A program made the translations under genes and the position numbers. DNA of 64,000 nucleotides from positions 1 to 64,000 of the IMG/VR virus record IMGVR_UViG_3300024054_000269; one strand, written 5' to 3'. The notes beneath the pieces are model-generated. The model ran no database searches and was not told the DNA's origin. It worked only from the letters and a program-made list of their open reading frames with translations. Shown one piece after another: positions 1 to 9,489 of the stretch; the stretch's first letter is position 1, and every line of letters starts with the position of its first letter. Source of the DNA: a virus.

Positions 1-300
1 GTCACGGGTCCGCAGGGAGCCACTGGTCCGCAGGGAGTAACGGGTCCGCAGGGAGTAACGGGTCCGCAGGGAGTAACGGGTCCGCAGGGAGCTACTGGTC
101 CGCAGGGAGTCACGGGTCCAACGGGTCCAACGGGTCCAACTGGTGCGGTTGGTCGAACGGGAGCAACGGGTCCGCAGGGAGTAACGGGTCCGCAGGGAGC
201 AACTGGTCCGCAGGGAGCTACGGGAGCAACTGGTGCGGTTGGTCGAACGGGAGCAACGGGTCCGCAGGGATCGCCAGGCGTAACCGGTGCAACGGGTCCT
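1..300 (+). repeat. Tandem repeats coding for collagen triplets
   Basis: Near-identical 18-nt units (GGTCCGCAGGGAGTAACG and variants) run head to tail, with a repeated longer block containing GCGGTTGGTCGAACGGGA at about 140-160 and 234-254. Such arrays expand and contract by slippage or recombination and can change fibre length. Confidence 0.85.
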
Positions 301-621
301 GGTGTTGGTGCTTGTGAGCATGCAACAATAAGACAACTAATACATTTTGTTGATGATGGTCCGGCAAAAGGATTCCCATCTGGTTCAACTAAAGTTGTAT
401 ATGGCAGGCCTTTTCCAACTTCTGTTATTTGGTATGAAAATTTTGCAATGACTAAGAAAATCCTTGAAAAAATATATTATGCTCCGCTTGTTACTCCAAC
501 GGCTGTAAGATGGAATCTTTATGCAACTGGTGGCACTTCGATTGTTGAAACTATAACTGATTTTATAGTTTATACCGGGGTGTTTGAAGCTTATAGAATT
601 AGATCGATAGATCCTTGTTGA
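1..621 (+). CDS. Collagen-like phage fibre protein, C-terminal part
   Basis: The reading frame is open from the first base of the window and stops at TGA 619-621, so the start lies upstream. The first ~100 residues are Gly-X-Y triplets of the type [12 protein letters not shown] and GATGAV, which is the collagen triple-helix pattern. They are followed by a ~105-residue globular end (from about base 300) with no recognised domain. Collagen-like stretches are common in phage tail fibres and capsid fibrils, where they form trimeric rods; the terminal domain usually drives trimerisation or binds a receptor. The glycosyltransferase genes that follow directly suggest that the fibre or the host surface is glycosylated (inference). 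The collagen part is clearly more GC-rich than the AT-rich genes around it. Confidence 0.85.
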   Translation, partial: VTGPQGATGPQGVTGPQGVTGPQGVTGPQGATGPQGVTGPTGPTGPTGAVGRTGATGPQGVTGPQGATGPQGATGATGAVGRTGATGPQGSPGVTGATGPGVGACEHATIRQLIHFVDDGPAKGFPSGSTKVVYGRPFPTSVIWYENFAMTKKILEKIYYAPLVTPTAVRWNLYATGGTSIVETITDFIVYTGVFEAYRIRSIDPC

Positions 622-3051
622 GTGGTAGCGTCGTTTATGTCTTTCGTTGCTCCAATTTCTGCGTGTTTAATAGTTAAAAATGAATCAGGTCAATTAAAAT
701 TTTGTCTTCAGTCTATTAGACCATATGTTGAAGAAATTGTTGTTGTTGATACTGGTTCTGTTGATAGTTCACAAGATATAGCTAAAGAATTTGCTGATAA
801 ATTTGAAATTTTTACTGATTGTAATGATGATCAAGGTCGAATAGTTTCTTTTGCTCTTGCTAGACAAAGAAGTTTTGATTTAGCTACTAAACCATGGTGT
901 TTTTGGGTTGATGGTGATGATGAAGTTGTTGGTGCAAATAAGCTAATCGACGTTGTTAACAAAGCTGAAAAAGAAAAAGACGGAAGACCAACAATGATAA
1001 TGCTTCCGTATGAATATTCACACGATGAAAATGGTAATGTTACTTGTTTGCATTATAGAGAAAGGATAATTAACCCAAAATCTGAATTTGAATGGAAGGG
1101 TCCTGTACATGAAGTTTGTTCTCCAAAATCATCTGCACAAGCATTGCAATCTGATGCTGTTAAAATTGTTCACAAAAGACAAAAGTCTGGGAAAGTCATA
1201 GAACCGAACAGAAACTTAAGAATTCTTAAATCTCATTATGAAAAAGTTGGCGAATCTGATGTTCGTCAATTGTATTACCTTGGTCTTGAATATGGCAATG
1301 CTGGCGATATTGGAAATTCTATTAAATTCCACAAAAGATATGTTGAGTTATCTGGTTGGGATGATGAGAAATTTTTAGCATGTATGAAAATATCAGAACA
1401 TTATCAAGGATTTGGCGATTACGAAAATGCCATTCAATGGGCATTAAAGGCTTTAACAGTTAGAGAAGGTTGGTCTGAGGCTTATTTTTCATTGGGTAAA
1501 AGTTATTATTTTATGGCTCAACGTGGTGGGCCAGAAGAAAAAAGAAATTGGGAAAAATGTGTACATTTTATTCGTCTTGGGTTGCAAATGCCACCGACTC
1601 GAACGGTTTTGTTTATAAATCCAATGGAACGTCAATTTGAAATGCACAGATTTTTGAATCTTGCACTTAACAAGATTGGTGATGTTCGAGGTGCATTGGA
1701 AAGTTGTGATACCGCTTTAAAAATTAAACCTGATTCATCCATTGAATTAAATAGAAATCTTTATGTTAGTTTTTTAGCCAAAAGTGACATAACAAACAAA
1801 ATCAATGACCTTGTTAATGCTGGTGGACTTAGTCAAGAAGTTAAAAATACTGTTCTTGACTTAATAAATTCGAATGATATTTCAAAAATAAACAACACAA
1901 AAATTGAACCAATTGCTGTTCCTTCAAATAAACTTGATATTGTTTTTTATGTTGGTCCAGGTGTTGAGCCATGGAATCCCGACATTATTAAGAAAAATGG
2001 TATCGGTGGATCAGAGACAGCTGTTTATGAGATGTCTCGCCGTTTAGTCAAATTTGGTCATTCAGTCCGTGTGTTTGGTCATTGTGAGAATATTGAAGGC
2101 AATTTTGATGGTGTTAATTATTTAAATTTTACTAAATATAGGAATATAAGCTGTGATGTTTTAATAACTTCACGAAGGCCACGTGCCATTGATGATGAAT
2201 TCAACGTAAGTTCTAAGGTTTCATTTTGTTGGGTACATGACATACATTGTGGCAACGATTTAAATCATTCGAGATCTTTAAGAATTGACAAGTTTTTAGT
2301 TCTTAGTAATTGGCATAGAGAATTTTTTTTAAACCACTATAAATTTATTCATCCAAGTCAAGTGATTACTACTAGAAATGGCATTGATTTGAGCAGATTT
2401 GATCATAAAATTCAAAGAAACCCGCATAGAGCTGTATATAGTTCTAGTCCTGATCGTGGTATGGAAGTAGTTACAAAAGTTTGGCCAAAAATTAGAGAAG
2501 TTATACCTGATGCTGAACTTCATTTGTTTTACGGATTTGAAACTTGGGAGTCATGCGCACGTTCTGCTGGTGACAACGGTCAATTAGACCTTATTCAACG
2601 TTTGAAACAAATGATAAAAGATTATGAAAAATATGGTGTGTATTATCATGGTAGAGTCGATCAAAATCAATTGGCTAAAGAATTTTTAGCAAGTGGTGTT
2701 TGGGCATACAGCACCTGGTTTTCTGAGACAAGTTGTCTAACTGCTATGGAAGCTCAGTGTGCTGGGCTTAGAATTGTTACTTCACCAATTGCTGCCTTGA
2801 ACGAAACAGTTGGTTCAAGGGGTAAAATGATACCAGGTGATTGGTTATCTGAAGAATATCAAAGGCAATTTACTGAGTCTGTTATTGAAGTCATGCTAAA
2901 ACCTGATAACGGTGACCGTTCTGAATTACAAGATTATGCAAAGAAACATTTCTGTATTGATAAATTGGCGTCTCAGTGGGATGAAATGTTTAGAAATGTA
3001 ATTGAGGAAATTTCAATAAACATTGTGCCGCCATACAAAGAGGCATGCTAA
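622..3051 (+). CDS. Bifunctional glycosyltransferase: GT2 domain, TPR-like middle, GT4/GT1-like domain
   Basis: 809 residues from GTG 622, which directly follows the fibre stop; ATG 637 is an alternative start. The N-terminus (about 10-110) is a GT-A/GT2 fold: SACLIVKNES, then VVVDTGSVDSS, and an acidic DGDDE at about 96-100 that fits the metal/nucleotide-sugar site. Residues ~200-400 hold helical repeats resembling TPRs. From ~440 on there is a GT-B-type domain with IGGSETAVYEMSRRL, a glycine-serine acceptor loop typical of GT4 enzymes, then SSPDRGMEVV and an ETSCLTAMEAQCAG donor-binding segment. Two catalytic domains in one chain suggest it adds two sugars in sequence. The acceptor is unknown; the adjacent fibre is a candidate (inference). 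Confidence 0.8.
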   Translation: MVASFMSFVAPISACLIVKNESGQLKFCLQSIRPYVEEIVVVDTGSVDSSQDIAKEFADKFEIFTDCNDDQGRIVSFALARQRSFDLATKPWCFWVDGDDEVVGANKLIDVVNKAEKEKDGRPTMIMLPYEYSHDENGNVTCLHYRERIINPKSEFEWKGPVHEVCSPKSSAQALQSDAVKIVHKRQKSGKVIEPNRNLRILKSHYEKVGESDVRQLYYLGLEYGNAGDIGNSIKFHKRYVELSGWDDEKFLACMKISEHYQGFGDYENAIQWALKALTVREGWSEAYFSLGKSYYFMAQRGGPEEKRNWEKCVHFIRLGLQMPPTRTVLFINPMERQFEMHRFLNLALNKIGDVRGALESCDTALKIKPDSSIELNRNLYVSFLAKSDITNKINDLVNAGGLSQEVKNTVLDLINSNDISKINNTKIEPIAVPSNKLDIVFYVGPGVEPWNPDIIKKNGIGGSETAVYEMSRRLVKFGHSVRVFGHCENIEGNFDGVNYLNFTKYRNISCDVLITSRRPRAIDDEFNVSSKVSFCWVHDIHCGNDLNHSRSLRIDKFLVLSNWHREFFLNHYKFIHPSQVITTRNGIDLSRFDHKIQRNPHRAVYSSSPDRGMEVVTKVWPKIREVIPDAELHLFYGFETWESCARSAGDNGQLDLIQRLKQMIKDYEKYGVYYHGRVDQNQLAKEFLASGVWAYSTWFSETSCLTAMEAQCAGLRIVTSPIAALNETVGSRGKMIPGDWLSEEYQRQFTESVIEVMLKPDNGDRSELQDYAKKHFCIDKLASQWDEMFRNVIEEISINIVPPYKEAC

Positions 3052-3053
3052 AC

Positions 3054-4022
3054 ATGCGCATTTTAGTAACCGGTGGGGCTGGTTTTATAGGTTCTCATTT
3101 GTGCGAGGTTCTTGTTTCTCAAAATCATGATGTGATATGTATAGATAATTTTTTTACTTCACATCGTGAGAATATAAGCCATCTTTTTAAATTCAAGAAT
3201 TTTGAGTTTTTTAGGTATGATGTATGTGATCAATTTCACATAGAATGTAATCAAATTTATCACCTTGCTTGTCCAGCAAGTCCGGTACATTATCAAAAAA
3301 ACCCGGTACGTACTATAAAAACTTCTGTTCTTGGTACATTGAACGCCCTCGAATGTGCGCGTGATGTATCAGCCAGGTTAGTAATTGCTTCAACTTCTGA
3401 AATTTACGGTGATCCAACGGTTCACCCTCAAGTTGAGTCTTATCTTGGCAACGTTAACCCGATCGGTACTAGGTCATGTTATGATGAAGGAAAACGTGTT
3501 GGTGAAAGTCTTGCTTTTTCTTGGTCACAACAATATAAAACTGATGTAAGAATAGCAAGACTTTTTAACACGTTTGGTGAACGAATGGCCATGAAAGATG
3601 GTCGTTTGATACCAAATTTCATAACTCAAGCCATAGAAGGTAAAGATTTAACAGTTTATGGCGATGGAAAACAAACCAGGAGTTTTTGTTATGTTTCTGA
3701 TACTGTATCAGGATTAATTAAATTGATGAATGCTGATAGGATTTCAATCATAAGAAATTCTGAAGAAATTCCTGTGTTTAATATAGGTAATCCAGACGAA
3801 AGAACAATTTTAAACGTTGCGAATGATGTTGTCAGATCATTTGATAACAAAATTGGTGTGTGTTTTGAACCGTTGCCGTTAGATGACCCAAAACAACGGT
3901 GTCCTGATATAACCAAAGCAAAAGAATTATTGAATTGGTATCCAAAAATCAGTTACGAAGAAGGTATGAAGCGTACCGTTAATTGGTTCGTTGATTATAT
4001 TAAAAACCATAACAGTGTTTGA
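3054..4022 (+). CDS. UDP-glucuronate decarboxylase (UDP-xylose synthase)-like SDR enzyme
   Basis: The N-terminus RILVTGGAGFIGSHL is the NAD-binding Rossmann motif of extended short-chain dehydrogenases. Motifs typical of UDP-xylose synthases follow: ACPASPVHYQKNPVRTIKTS, ASTSEIYGDP, HPQVESYLGNVNPIG and CYDEGKRVGE, including the catalytic Ser and YxxxK-type pair. The family converts UDP-glucuronate to UDP-xylose with internal NAD+ recycling. ATG 3054 was chosen because an AAGAGG ribosome site lies 10 nt upstream; ATG 3045 overlaps the previous stop and is only 1 nt from that site. At 322 residues it has the length of bacterial cytosolic homologues. It probably supplies a nucleotide sugar to the neighbouring glycosyltransferases (inference from context). 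Confidence 0.85.
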   Translation: MRILVTGGAGFIGSHLCEVLVSQNHDVICIDNFFTSHRENISHLFKFKNFEFFRYDVCDQFHIECNQIYHLACPASPVHYQKNPVRTIKTSVLGTLNALECARDVSARLVIASTSEIYGDPTVHPQVESYLGNVNPIGTRSCYDEGKRVGESLAFSWSQQYKTDVRIARLFNTFGERMAMKDGRLIPNFITQAIEGKDLTVYGDGKQTRSFCYVSDTVSGLIKLMNADRISIIRNSEEIPVFNIGNPDERTILNVANDVVRSFDNKIGVCFEPLPLDDPKQRCPDITKAKELLNWYPKISYEEGMKRTVNWFVDYIKNHNSV

Positions 4023-5173
4023 TGTCAAAGAAACTTAGATTAGGGTTTTTTTATCATCCTTCCTGCGTTAGGTTGCCATTTAACCCTAATGAACTTTGGT
4101 CGTCAAATCGTGGATTAACTGGATCAGAGCTTGCTTTCTTTATGTATGCAATAGAACTCGCGAAATTTGGTCATGGTGTGACTGTTTTTTCAAAATTTAC
4201 ACATCCGTCTAATATAGACAATGTTGTATGCTGTCCATATCAAGAATGGGAGAATGTATACAAAGATCAGAGTTGGAACGCTTTATGTTCTTGGATGGTT
4301 CCGACACCATTAAAATTTGCAAAAGATGGTGTTTTTAGATTTTATAATCAACAAGTTTCAGACTTTAACATGTGTGAGCCTGGTTGGGAACAATATATTG
4401 ACATTGTTGCACCTTTGTCTTTCTCACATGCAGAACACATGATTGGTAAATGTTCCGTTCCTAAAGAAAAATGGAGAATATTGTACAACGGTGTTGATAC
4501 TTCATTGTTCAAACCTTCTAATAAAATACGCGGTAAGATGATATGGGCTTCATCTCATGATAGAGGTTTGCATTGGCTTTTAGAGGCTTTCCCAAAAATT
4601 AAAAAAGAATCACCGCATGCGAATCTTCACATATTTTACGATTTTAACGGTGTTAATGTATTTTCGAAATGGGAAAATCTAGATAAGAATACGCAAAGTG
4701 GTAGGTATGGCAATGAACTTGGACAAAGATCAAGATATGTTTTAGAAGCTATTAGAAGACTGAAAAATTATGATGTGTTCGTTCATGAATCTGTAAGTCG
4801 TAAACGAATCATTGAGGAAATGTCAACTTCGGAGGTATTAGCTTACCCACTTGACCCAATACATTATACTGAAACGTTTGGCGTGACTGTTCTTGAAGCT
4901 TGTGCATCAGGGGTTGTTCCAGTTTTGTGCACATCCGATGCTTTTGGTGAATTGTGGGGGAATGTTTCTGAAACTGTTCTGCCACCTTATACAGAACACA
5001 AAGAAGAATTTATTGATAAAACTGTCAAACTATTGAATGACGACGAATACAGGGCTAACATGTCAATTAAATGTGTTCGTGAATCACAGAAATTTGACTG
5101 GTCAGTCTTATCAAAAAATTTGAATGAGTGCATAGAGTCCAATGGTGTTTCTGGGTTACCGATTATTTGCTAG
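4022..5173 (+). CDS. GT4-type glycosyltransferase
   Basis: 383 residues from ATG 4022, which overlaps the preceding TGA, indicating translational coupling. GT-B fold features include RGLTGSELAFFMYAIELAKFG near the N-terminus, the acceptor-side Gly loop, then VDTSLF and SSHDRGLHWLLEAFPKI, and a C-terminal donor-binding helix YTETFGVTVLEACASGVVP with the E-x7-E pattern of GT4 enzymes. It resembles the next gene throughout and the C-terminal half of the protein at 622-3051 (the shared SS-x-DRG motif), so the three probably arose by duplication. It is expected to act in the cytoplasm on a nucleotide sugar; donor and acceptor are unknown. Confidence 0.8.
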   Translation: MSKKLRLGFFYHPSCVRLPFNPNELWSSNRGLTGSELAFFMYAIELAKFGHGVTVFSKFTHPSNIDNVVCCPYQEWENVYKDQSWNALCSWMVPTPLKFAKDGVFRFYNQQVSDFNMCEPGWEQYIDIVAPLSFSHAEHMIGKCSVPKEKWRILYNGVDTSLFKPSNKIRGKMIWASSHDRGLHWLLEAFPKIKKESPHANLHIFYDFNGVNVFSKWENLDKNTQSGRYGNELGQRSRYVLEAIRRLKNYDVFVHESVSRKRIIEEMSTSEVLAYPLDPIHYTETFGVTVLEACASGVVPVLCTSDAFGELWGNVSETVLPPYTEHKEEFIDKTVKLLNDDEYRANMSIKCVRESQKFDWSVLSKNLNECIESNGVSGLPIIC

Positions 5174-5184
5174 TATTGTTATAA

Positions 5185-6327
5185 GTGCGCATTGGGTTTG
5201 TATACGGTCGTTGGATTGCATCTGGTAAGAAATATAATTTTTCAGATCTATTCAATGATAAACGTGGCTTAACTGGGTCTGAACTTTCTTGTTTTAGTTT
5301 TGCTCGTGAGATGTCACGAAAAGGAAATAAGGTAAGTTTATTTCTTGATTCAGAAGCTAACTACCACGAATGGGAAAACATTAATATACGTCCGTTAGAT
5401 GATGTTACTAATGCAGAGCTTGATGTTGTTTATTCATGGAATGAAGCAGATGTTTTAAGGTTTGTTAGAAATAGTTCATTACGAATGGTTAATTTACAAA
5501 TCAATGATTTTGCTCATTGTATGTCTGGTTACGATGATTTTGTTGATATTTGGACTAGTCCATCTGAATCTCACAAAAACTATATTCTATCAACATTTAG
5601 GTATCATTTGTCAAATAAATGGAAAGTTCTTCCAAATGGGTGTGACTCAAGTCAATATGAATATAACATAAAAGTCCCTGGAAGAGTTATCTACGCTTCG
5701 TCACCAGATCGTGGTTTACATTGGCTTTTACAACAATGGCCAAAAATTAGAAAGTCAGTACCGAATGCAAATTTAAAGGTGTTTTATAGACTTAATCCAT
5801 GGATAGACCATTTTATCAATGTTTATAATTCTCCAAATAAGGGTTACCCAGAACTTGGTATGAGAGCTAGGTACATAAAGGAAGCTCTTAGGCGTTTATC
5901 TAGACATGGTGTTGAAGCTGTTGATTCAGTTAGTAGAAGACAAATTTCTAAAGAAATGTCAGAGGCTATGGTTTTGGCTTATCCATGTGATACAGTGTTT
6001 TATACAGAGGGTTTTTCTGTAACGACCTTAGAGGCCTGTGCAGCTGGTGTTGTTCCAGTCATAACTGATGTAGACGCACTCGGTCAAGTTTATTATGGAA
6101 ACGTACCGATGGTTAGATCACCAATTAAACATAATATTGATGAATTCACTGATTTTGTGATTAGAGGCCTTGTTGATGAGAAATTTGTAAAAGAAACAAC
6201 AGAAAAACTGAAAGAATTTTCAAAACAATACGAATGGACAATATTAGCCAATAAATTGGAACAGATAATAAAGGAAGCGCTAAGTGAGAATAGTACTAGT
6301 AATACCACCAAGCCCGTTTCTGCTTGA
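5185..6327 (+). CDS. GT4-type glycosyltransferase, paralogue of the upstream gene
   Basis: 380 residues from GTG 5185. The same block order as the upstream neighbour is visible: NDKRGLTGSELSCFSFAREM, then SSPDRGLHWLLQQWPKI, GMRARYIKEALRRL, and YTEGFSVTTLEACAAGVVPV. This is a GT-B enzyme with the usual donor-binding ExxxxxxxE helix. The gene overlaps the next one by 44 nt. Three glycosyltransferases with related GT-B domains in a row suggest stepwise assembly of one glycan (inference). Confidence 0.78.
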   Translation: MRIGFVYGRWIASGKKYNFSDLFNDKRGLTGSELSCFSFAREMSRKGNKVSLFLDSEANYHEWENINIRPLDDVTNAELDVVYSWNEADVLRFVRNSSLRMVNLQINDFAHCMSGYDDFVDIWTSPSESHKNYILSTFRYHLSNKWKVLPNGCDSSQYEYNIKVPGRVIYASSPDRGLHWLLQQWPKIRKSVPNANLKVFYRLNPWIDHFINVYNSPNKGYPELGMRARYIKEALRRLSRHGVEAVDSVSRRQISKEMSEAMVLAYPCDTVFYTEGFSVTTLEACAAGVVPVITDVDALGQVYYGNVPMVRSPIKHNIDEFTDFVIRGLVDEKFVKETTEKLKEFSKQYEWTILANKLEQIIKEALSENSTSNTTKPVSA

Positions 6328-8860
6328 TGATAGGGCTTTCCCATTTTTAGGGCCTTTGCAAATTTCAGCTTTGGCTCGTGAATTAGGTCACGACGTTAAT
6401 GTTGCTGATTTGACTGGATACAAGCAAAGAAACCCAAATGTTATTCATGCTAACTATGACGATGTTATGCATGAAGCTAAACAAAGACTTTCTGAACATG
6501 TAAAAGATGCTGATCTTGTTGGGTTTTATTCATTGGCGGCTCAACATCCGCAAGTTGTTAAACTTCATAATTTTGTTAAACAAAATTTTGGTTGTATTAC
6601 TGCGTTGGGCGGACCACATGCTAATACAACACCAGAGCGTTGTTTAGATGATGGATTTGATTATGTTGTTGTTGCAGATCAAGGTGGAGGAGGAGGGGAA
6701 CAAGGATTTTTAGAGTTGTTAAATAGAGTATCAAATAACAAAAAATATTTATCCAATGGGAGAATTATTAAAATACCAAGTCGTTCTAGTAATGAAATTT
6801 ATTTAAATGACAAGTGGCCGTTACCAGCACGTGATTTAATAGATTTAAATAGCTATTATTATTATATAAATGGAGAACGTGCAACTTCTATTGTATCAAC
6901 GACCGGCTGTCCATTTGCTTGCTCTTTCTCGGTAACAGGCGATACTCTAATATTTACCGATCGTGGGTTTGAAAGAATTGATTCCTTAATTGCAGGACAA
7001 CATGAAGTAAAAGCGTGTAATCATGGTGGCCATATTTTGAGGTATAAATCTGATAGAATTGTTTCTACCCATCTTGGCCAAAAAACTATAACATATGCAA
7101 TAAAGGAAGGAATTCGTCCAGTATTTCATATTAAGACAGATAATGGTCTTATTGTTAAGGCCACCAAAGAACACCTGTTTTTATCTGTTGATCATGGGCA
7201 ACTAATTTGGAAATCTGTTGGCAACTTGAAGATTGGTGACTGGCTTGTTTTGAAATCACCTGATCACAAATGGCCGCATGATTATGTTAAAATTCCTTCA
7301 CCCCATCCAATAACAAAATTTGCAAATGGTCCTCGTGTAGTCCCATCTTTTTTAACTGAGGATGTAGCATGGTTAACAGGTTTTATAATTGGTGACGGAT
7401 GTTTGCCAGCTGATGGTAGACCAGCAATTCATTTTAGTGTGACGCCAAAAACTCATTGGAAACTAATCAAAATTATTAAAAATTTGTTTGGCGTTCGTCT
7501 AAAAACATATAAAACGCATCATACTAAGAAATGTCGTCATGGTTGGGTTTATGGGCGAGCGATTTACGATTTTTTTGTTAAGTGTCTTGGTATATCACCA
7601 AGTTCAAAATTACGAATACCAGAATTGATCAGACAATCACCAAAATCGGTAGTAGAAAGTTTCATTGACGGGTTGTTAGATGCTGATGGATATAGTGGAA
7701 AAGGTAGAACGCCATATTTAACAACAGTTTCAAATGATTTGGCAGTCGAATTTTCTCAATTACTTTTAATGCTTGGGAAAACCCCGTATATACATCATTG
7801 TGGGCCATACGATTCTTTTTCTGCGCGGAGCCATTATCGAGTTGGATACTATGCTCATGACAGAATTCCAACAAAAAAAGCACTATATAAATCACCAAAA
7901 TCTGATGCTTGGTATTGGAGAACACCTAGAAAAAAAAGTGGGTTTTTAGGTGTTCGACGAACTACGTTAAATAAATCTGGTTTACTTCATCAATTGAATA
8001 TTGATGGGTATCATTATGTTAGAGTTTCTTCTATTACAACCGGAATTTCGGAGCCTGTGTATGATTTAGAAGTTTTAGGTGATCATAGCTTTCTTGCTAA
8101 TGGATTCATATCTCATAATTGTTCACATTGGGATGGTTACAGAAAATTAGAAATGAAATCTCCGAAAAGAATTAATGAAGAAATTAAATTAATAAAATCA
8201 AGTTATGGGTGGAATTCGATTATGTTTTATGATGATGAAATTAATTTAAGGTCCGATTTTAAAGACGAATTTCTTAATATGTTGAGAGATGCCAAAATAA
8301 CCTGGAGAGCTTTCTTTAAAAATGGGAAAAATTTGACGATTGAATCAATTTTTAAATTGATGGCTGAATCAGGCTGTGTTCAATTGTGTACTGGTGCAGA
8401 AAGTGCTGACCCAAAAATTCTTAGAGATACTAAAAAAGGTGCTACTTTAGAGGATAATACTAATTTTGTTAAATATTGTGTTAAATACGGAATAAACGCG
8501 AAGCTATTTACCCAGGTTGGTTTACCTGGCGAATCTCCAGAAACGATAGAGGCTTTGAGAATTTGGTTAATACAAATGGCGAATGAAGGACTTGCTGATG
8601 CTGATGTGTCAATTACGACGCCATATGAAGGAACACCTTTATTTAACAATCCAGAAAAATTCGACATACATTTTGATAAAGATAAATTAGATTACTCAAA
8701 TGACCAGATATTATATAAAGGAACGCCGGGCGAATACCAGTCTTGGGTGTGGCATGATAAACTATCAAAAGAAGATATAGTTTCAGCACGCCAAATGATT
8801 GAAGATGAATTTAGGAAGGCGGCTGGTCTTAAACCTCTGCTAGCCAAGGATGATGGATAA
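6284..8860 (+). CDS. B12-binding-type radical SAM enzyme interrupted by an intein
   Basis: 858 residues from GTG 6284, overlapping the upstream gene by 44 nt. The N-terminal ~190 residues look like a cobalamin-binding-type Rossmann domain (FLGPLQISALARELGHDVNV, LGGPHANTTPE). The radical SAM cluster motif is split: residues 209-213 give CPFAC, followed by SF. An intein of 397 residues then intervenes and Cys613 follows it. Joining the exteins restores CPFACSFC, the canonical CxxxCxxC that holds the [4Fe-4S] cluster. The C-extein carries FYDDEINL, FKNGKNLT and the barrel segment QVGLPGESPET. The mature product would be 461 residues. Related enzymes methylate or rearrange poorly reactive substrates; placement after sugar genes suggests a glycan or lipid modification (inference). 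Confidence 0.88.
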   Translation: MRIVLVIPPSPFLLDDRAFPFLGPLQISALARELGHDVNVADLTGYKQRNPNVIHANYDDVMHEAKQRLSEHVKDADLVGFYSLAAQHPQVVKLHNFVKQNFGCITALGGPHANTTPERCLDDGFDYVVVADQGGGGGEQGFLELLNRVSNNKKYLSNGRIIKIPSRSSNEIYLNDKWPLPARDLIDLNSYYYYINGERATSIVSTTGCPFACSFSVTGDTLIFTDRGFERIDSLIAGQHEVKACNHGGHILRYKSDRIVSTHLGQKTITYAIKEGIRPVFHIKTDNGLIVKATKEHLFLSVDHGQLIWKSVGNLKIGDWLVLKSPDHKWPHDYVKIPSPHPITKFANGPRVVPSFLTEDVAWLTGFIIGDGCLPADGRPAIHFSVTPKTHWKLIKIIKNLFGVRLKTYKTHHTKKCRHGWVYGRAIYDFFVKCLGISPSSKLRIPELIRQSPKSVVESFIDGLLDADGYSGKGRTPYLTTVSNDLAVEFSQLLLMLGKTPYIHHCGPYDSFSARSHYRVGYYAHDRIPTKKALYKSPKSDAWYWRTPRKKSGFLGVRRTTLNKSGLLHQLNIDGYHYVRVSSITTGISEPVYDLEVLGDHSFLANGFISHNCSHWDGYRKLEMKSPKRINEEIKLIKSSYGWNSIMFYDDEINLRSDFKDEFLNMLRDAKITWRAFFKNGKNLTIESIFKLMAESGCVQLCTGAESADPKILRDTKKGATLEDNTNFVKYCVKYGINAKLFTQVGLPGESPETIEALRIWLIQMANEGLADADVSITTPYEGTPLFNNPEKFDIHFDKDKLDYSNDQILYKGTPGEYQSWVWHDKLSKEDIVSARQMIEDEFRKAAGLKPLLAKDDG
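6929..8119 (+). other. Intein with LAGLIDADG homing endonuclease domain
   Basis: The in-frame insertion covers residues 216-612. It starts SVTGDTLIFTDRG, a block A with Ser instead of Cys at position 1. It ends VYDLEVLGDHSFLANGF followed by ISHN and then Cys+1, which is a normal block F/G with the terminal His-Asn. Two endonuclease blocks are seen: WLTGFIIGDG (about residue 362) and FIDGLLDADG (about residue 458), each with the catalytic acidic residue. The splice chemistry would be Ser1, Asn397, Cys+1. The element sits between the second and third cluster cysteines, so the enzyme cannot bind its cluster in the normal way before splicing. Confidence 0.92.
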
Positions 8861-9489
8861 TGGCGTCCGAATCACCAGCCGCAGTTTTAGTTTACGAAGC
8901 TGGCGGAATAATAATTGGACAGAAGCCTATGGCTTCTTCAATACCTGTTACTATGGCAATAGATCAAGTTGCCATACCAGTTTTAATATCATCTATTAAT
9001 CCATTAAATCTTGTTACTGATTATTTAAAAGATGGGTCGACTACTAGCATGAAAGTTGATGGTTCAGCAACACCAAAAGTTTATGTGTATAATGCTGATA
9101 GTACTAAAGATATATACATATTCGAAATTAGGTTCGTGTTTTCCGCTCAATCTTTTGATTGGTCTGGTGCTGGTTTTGGTAAGGCTGCTTCTGCAACACT
9201 CACAAATGGTATACTTGTAGAATTAATCATAAACAGTGGTTCAACGGTTACACTTAATAATATTAAGATCAATGAAGATTTTTTGAGAACCTTCGGCGAT
9301 AACCCAGTTGTGGAACAAGCCGGTGCTAATGACATTTTGGTTGCTTCATACAGGTTTGGTGGTAATACTGCAGTTTTAAAAGCTGGAACAGCTGATAAAG
9401 TCAGAGTGACAATTCGTGACAATTTAACGCCGGGTTCACTTGGTGTTAATTATTTAACCGCGACTTTTTTCGGTAATAAGGTTATATAA
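8860..9489 (+). CDS. Unrecognised virion-type protein
   Basis: 209 residues; ATG 8860 overlaps the upstream TAA. The sequence is rich in beta-prone residues (Val, Ile, Thr, Gly) with almost no Cys, for example VLVYEAGGIIIGQ and FRTFGDNPVV, as in small structural or decoration proteins. There is no signal peptide or membrane segment. It starts a run of three similar beta-rich genes (to 11099), so a structural role is inferred from composition and order only. Confidence 0.55.
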   Translation: MASESPAAVLVYEAGGIIIGQKPMASSIPVTMAIDQVAIPVLISSINPLNLVTDYLKDGSTTSMKVDGSATPKVYVYNADSTKDIYIFEIRFVFSAQSFDWSGAGFGKAASATLTNGILVELIINSGSTVTLNNIKINEDFLRTFGDNPVVEQAGANDILVASYRFGGNTAVLKAGTADKVRVTIRDNLTPGSLGVNYLTATFFGNKVI

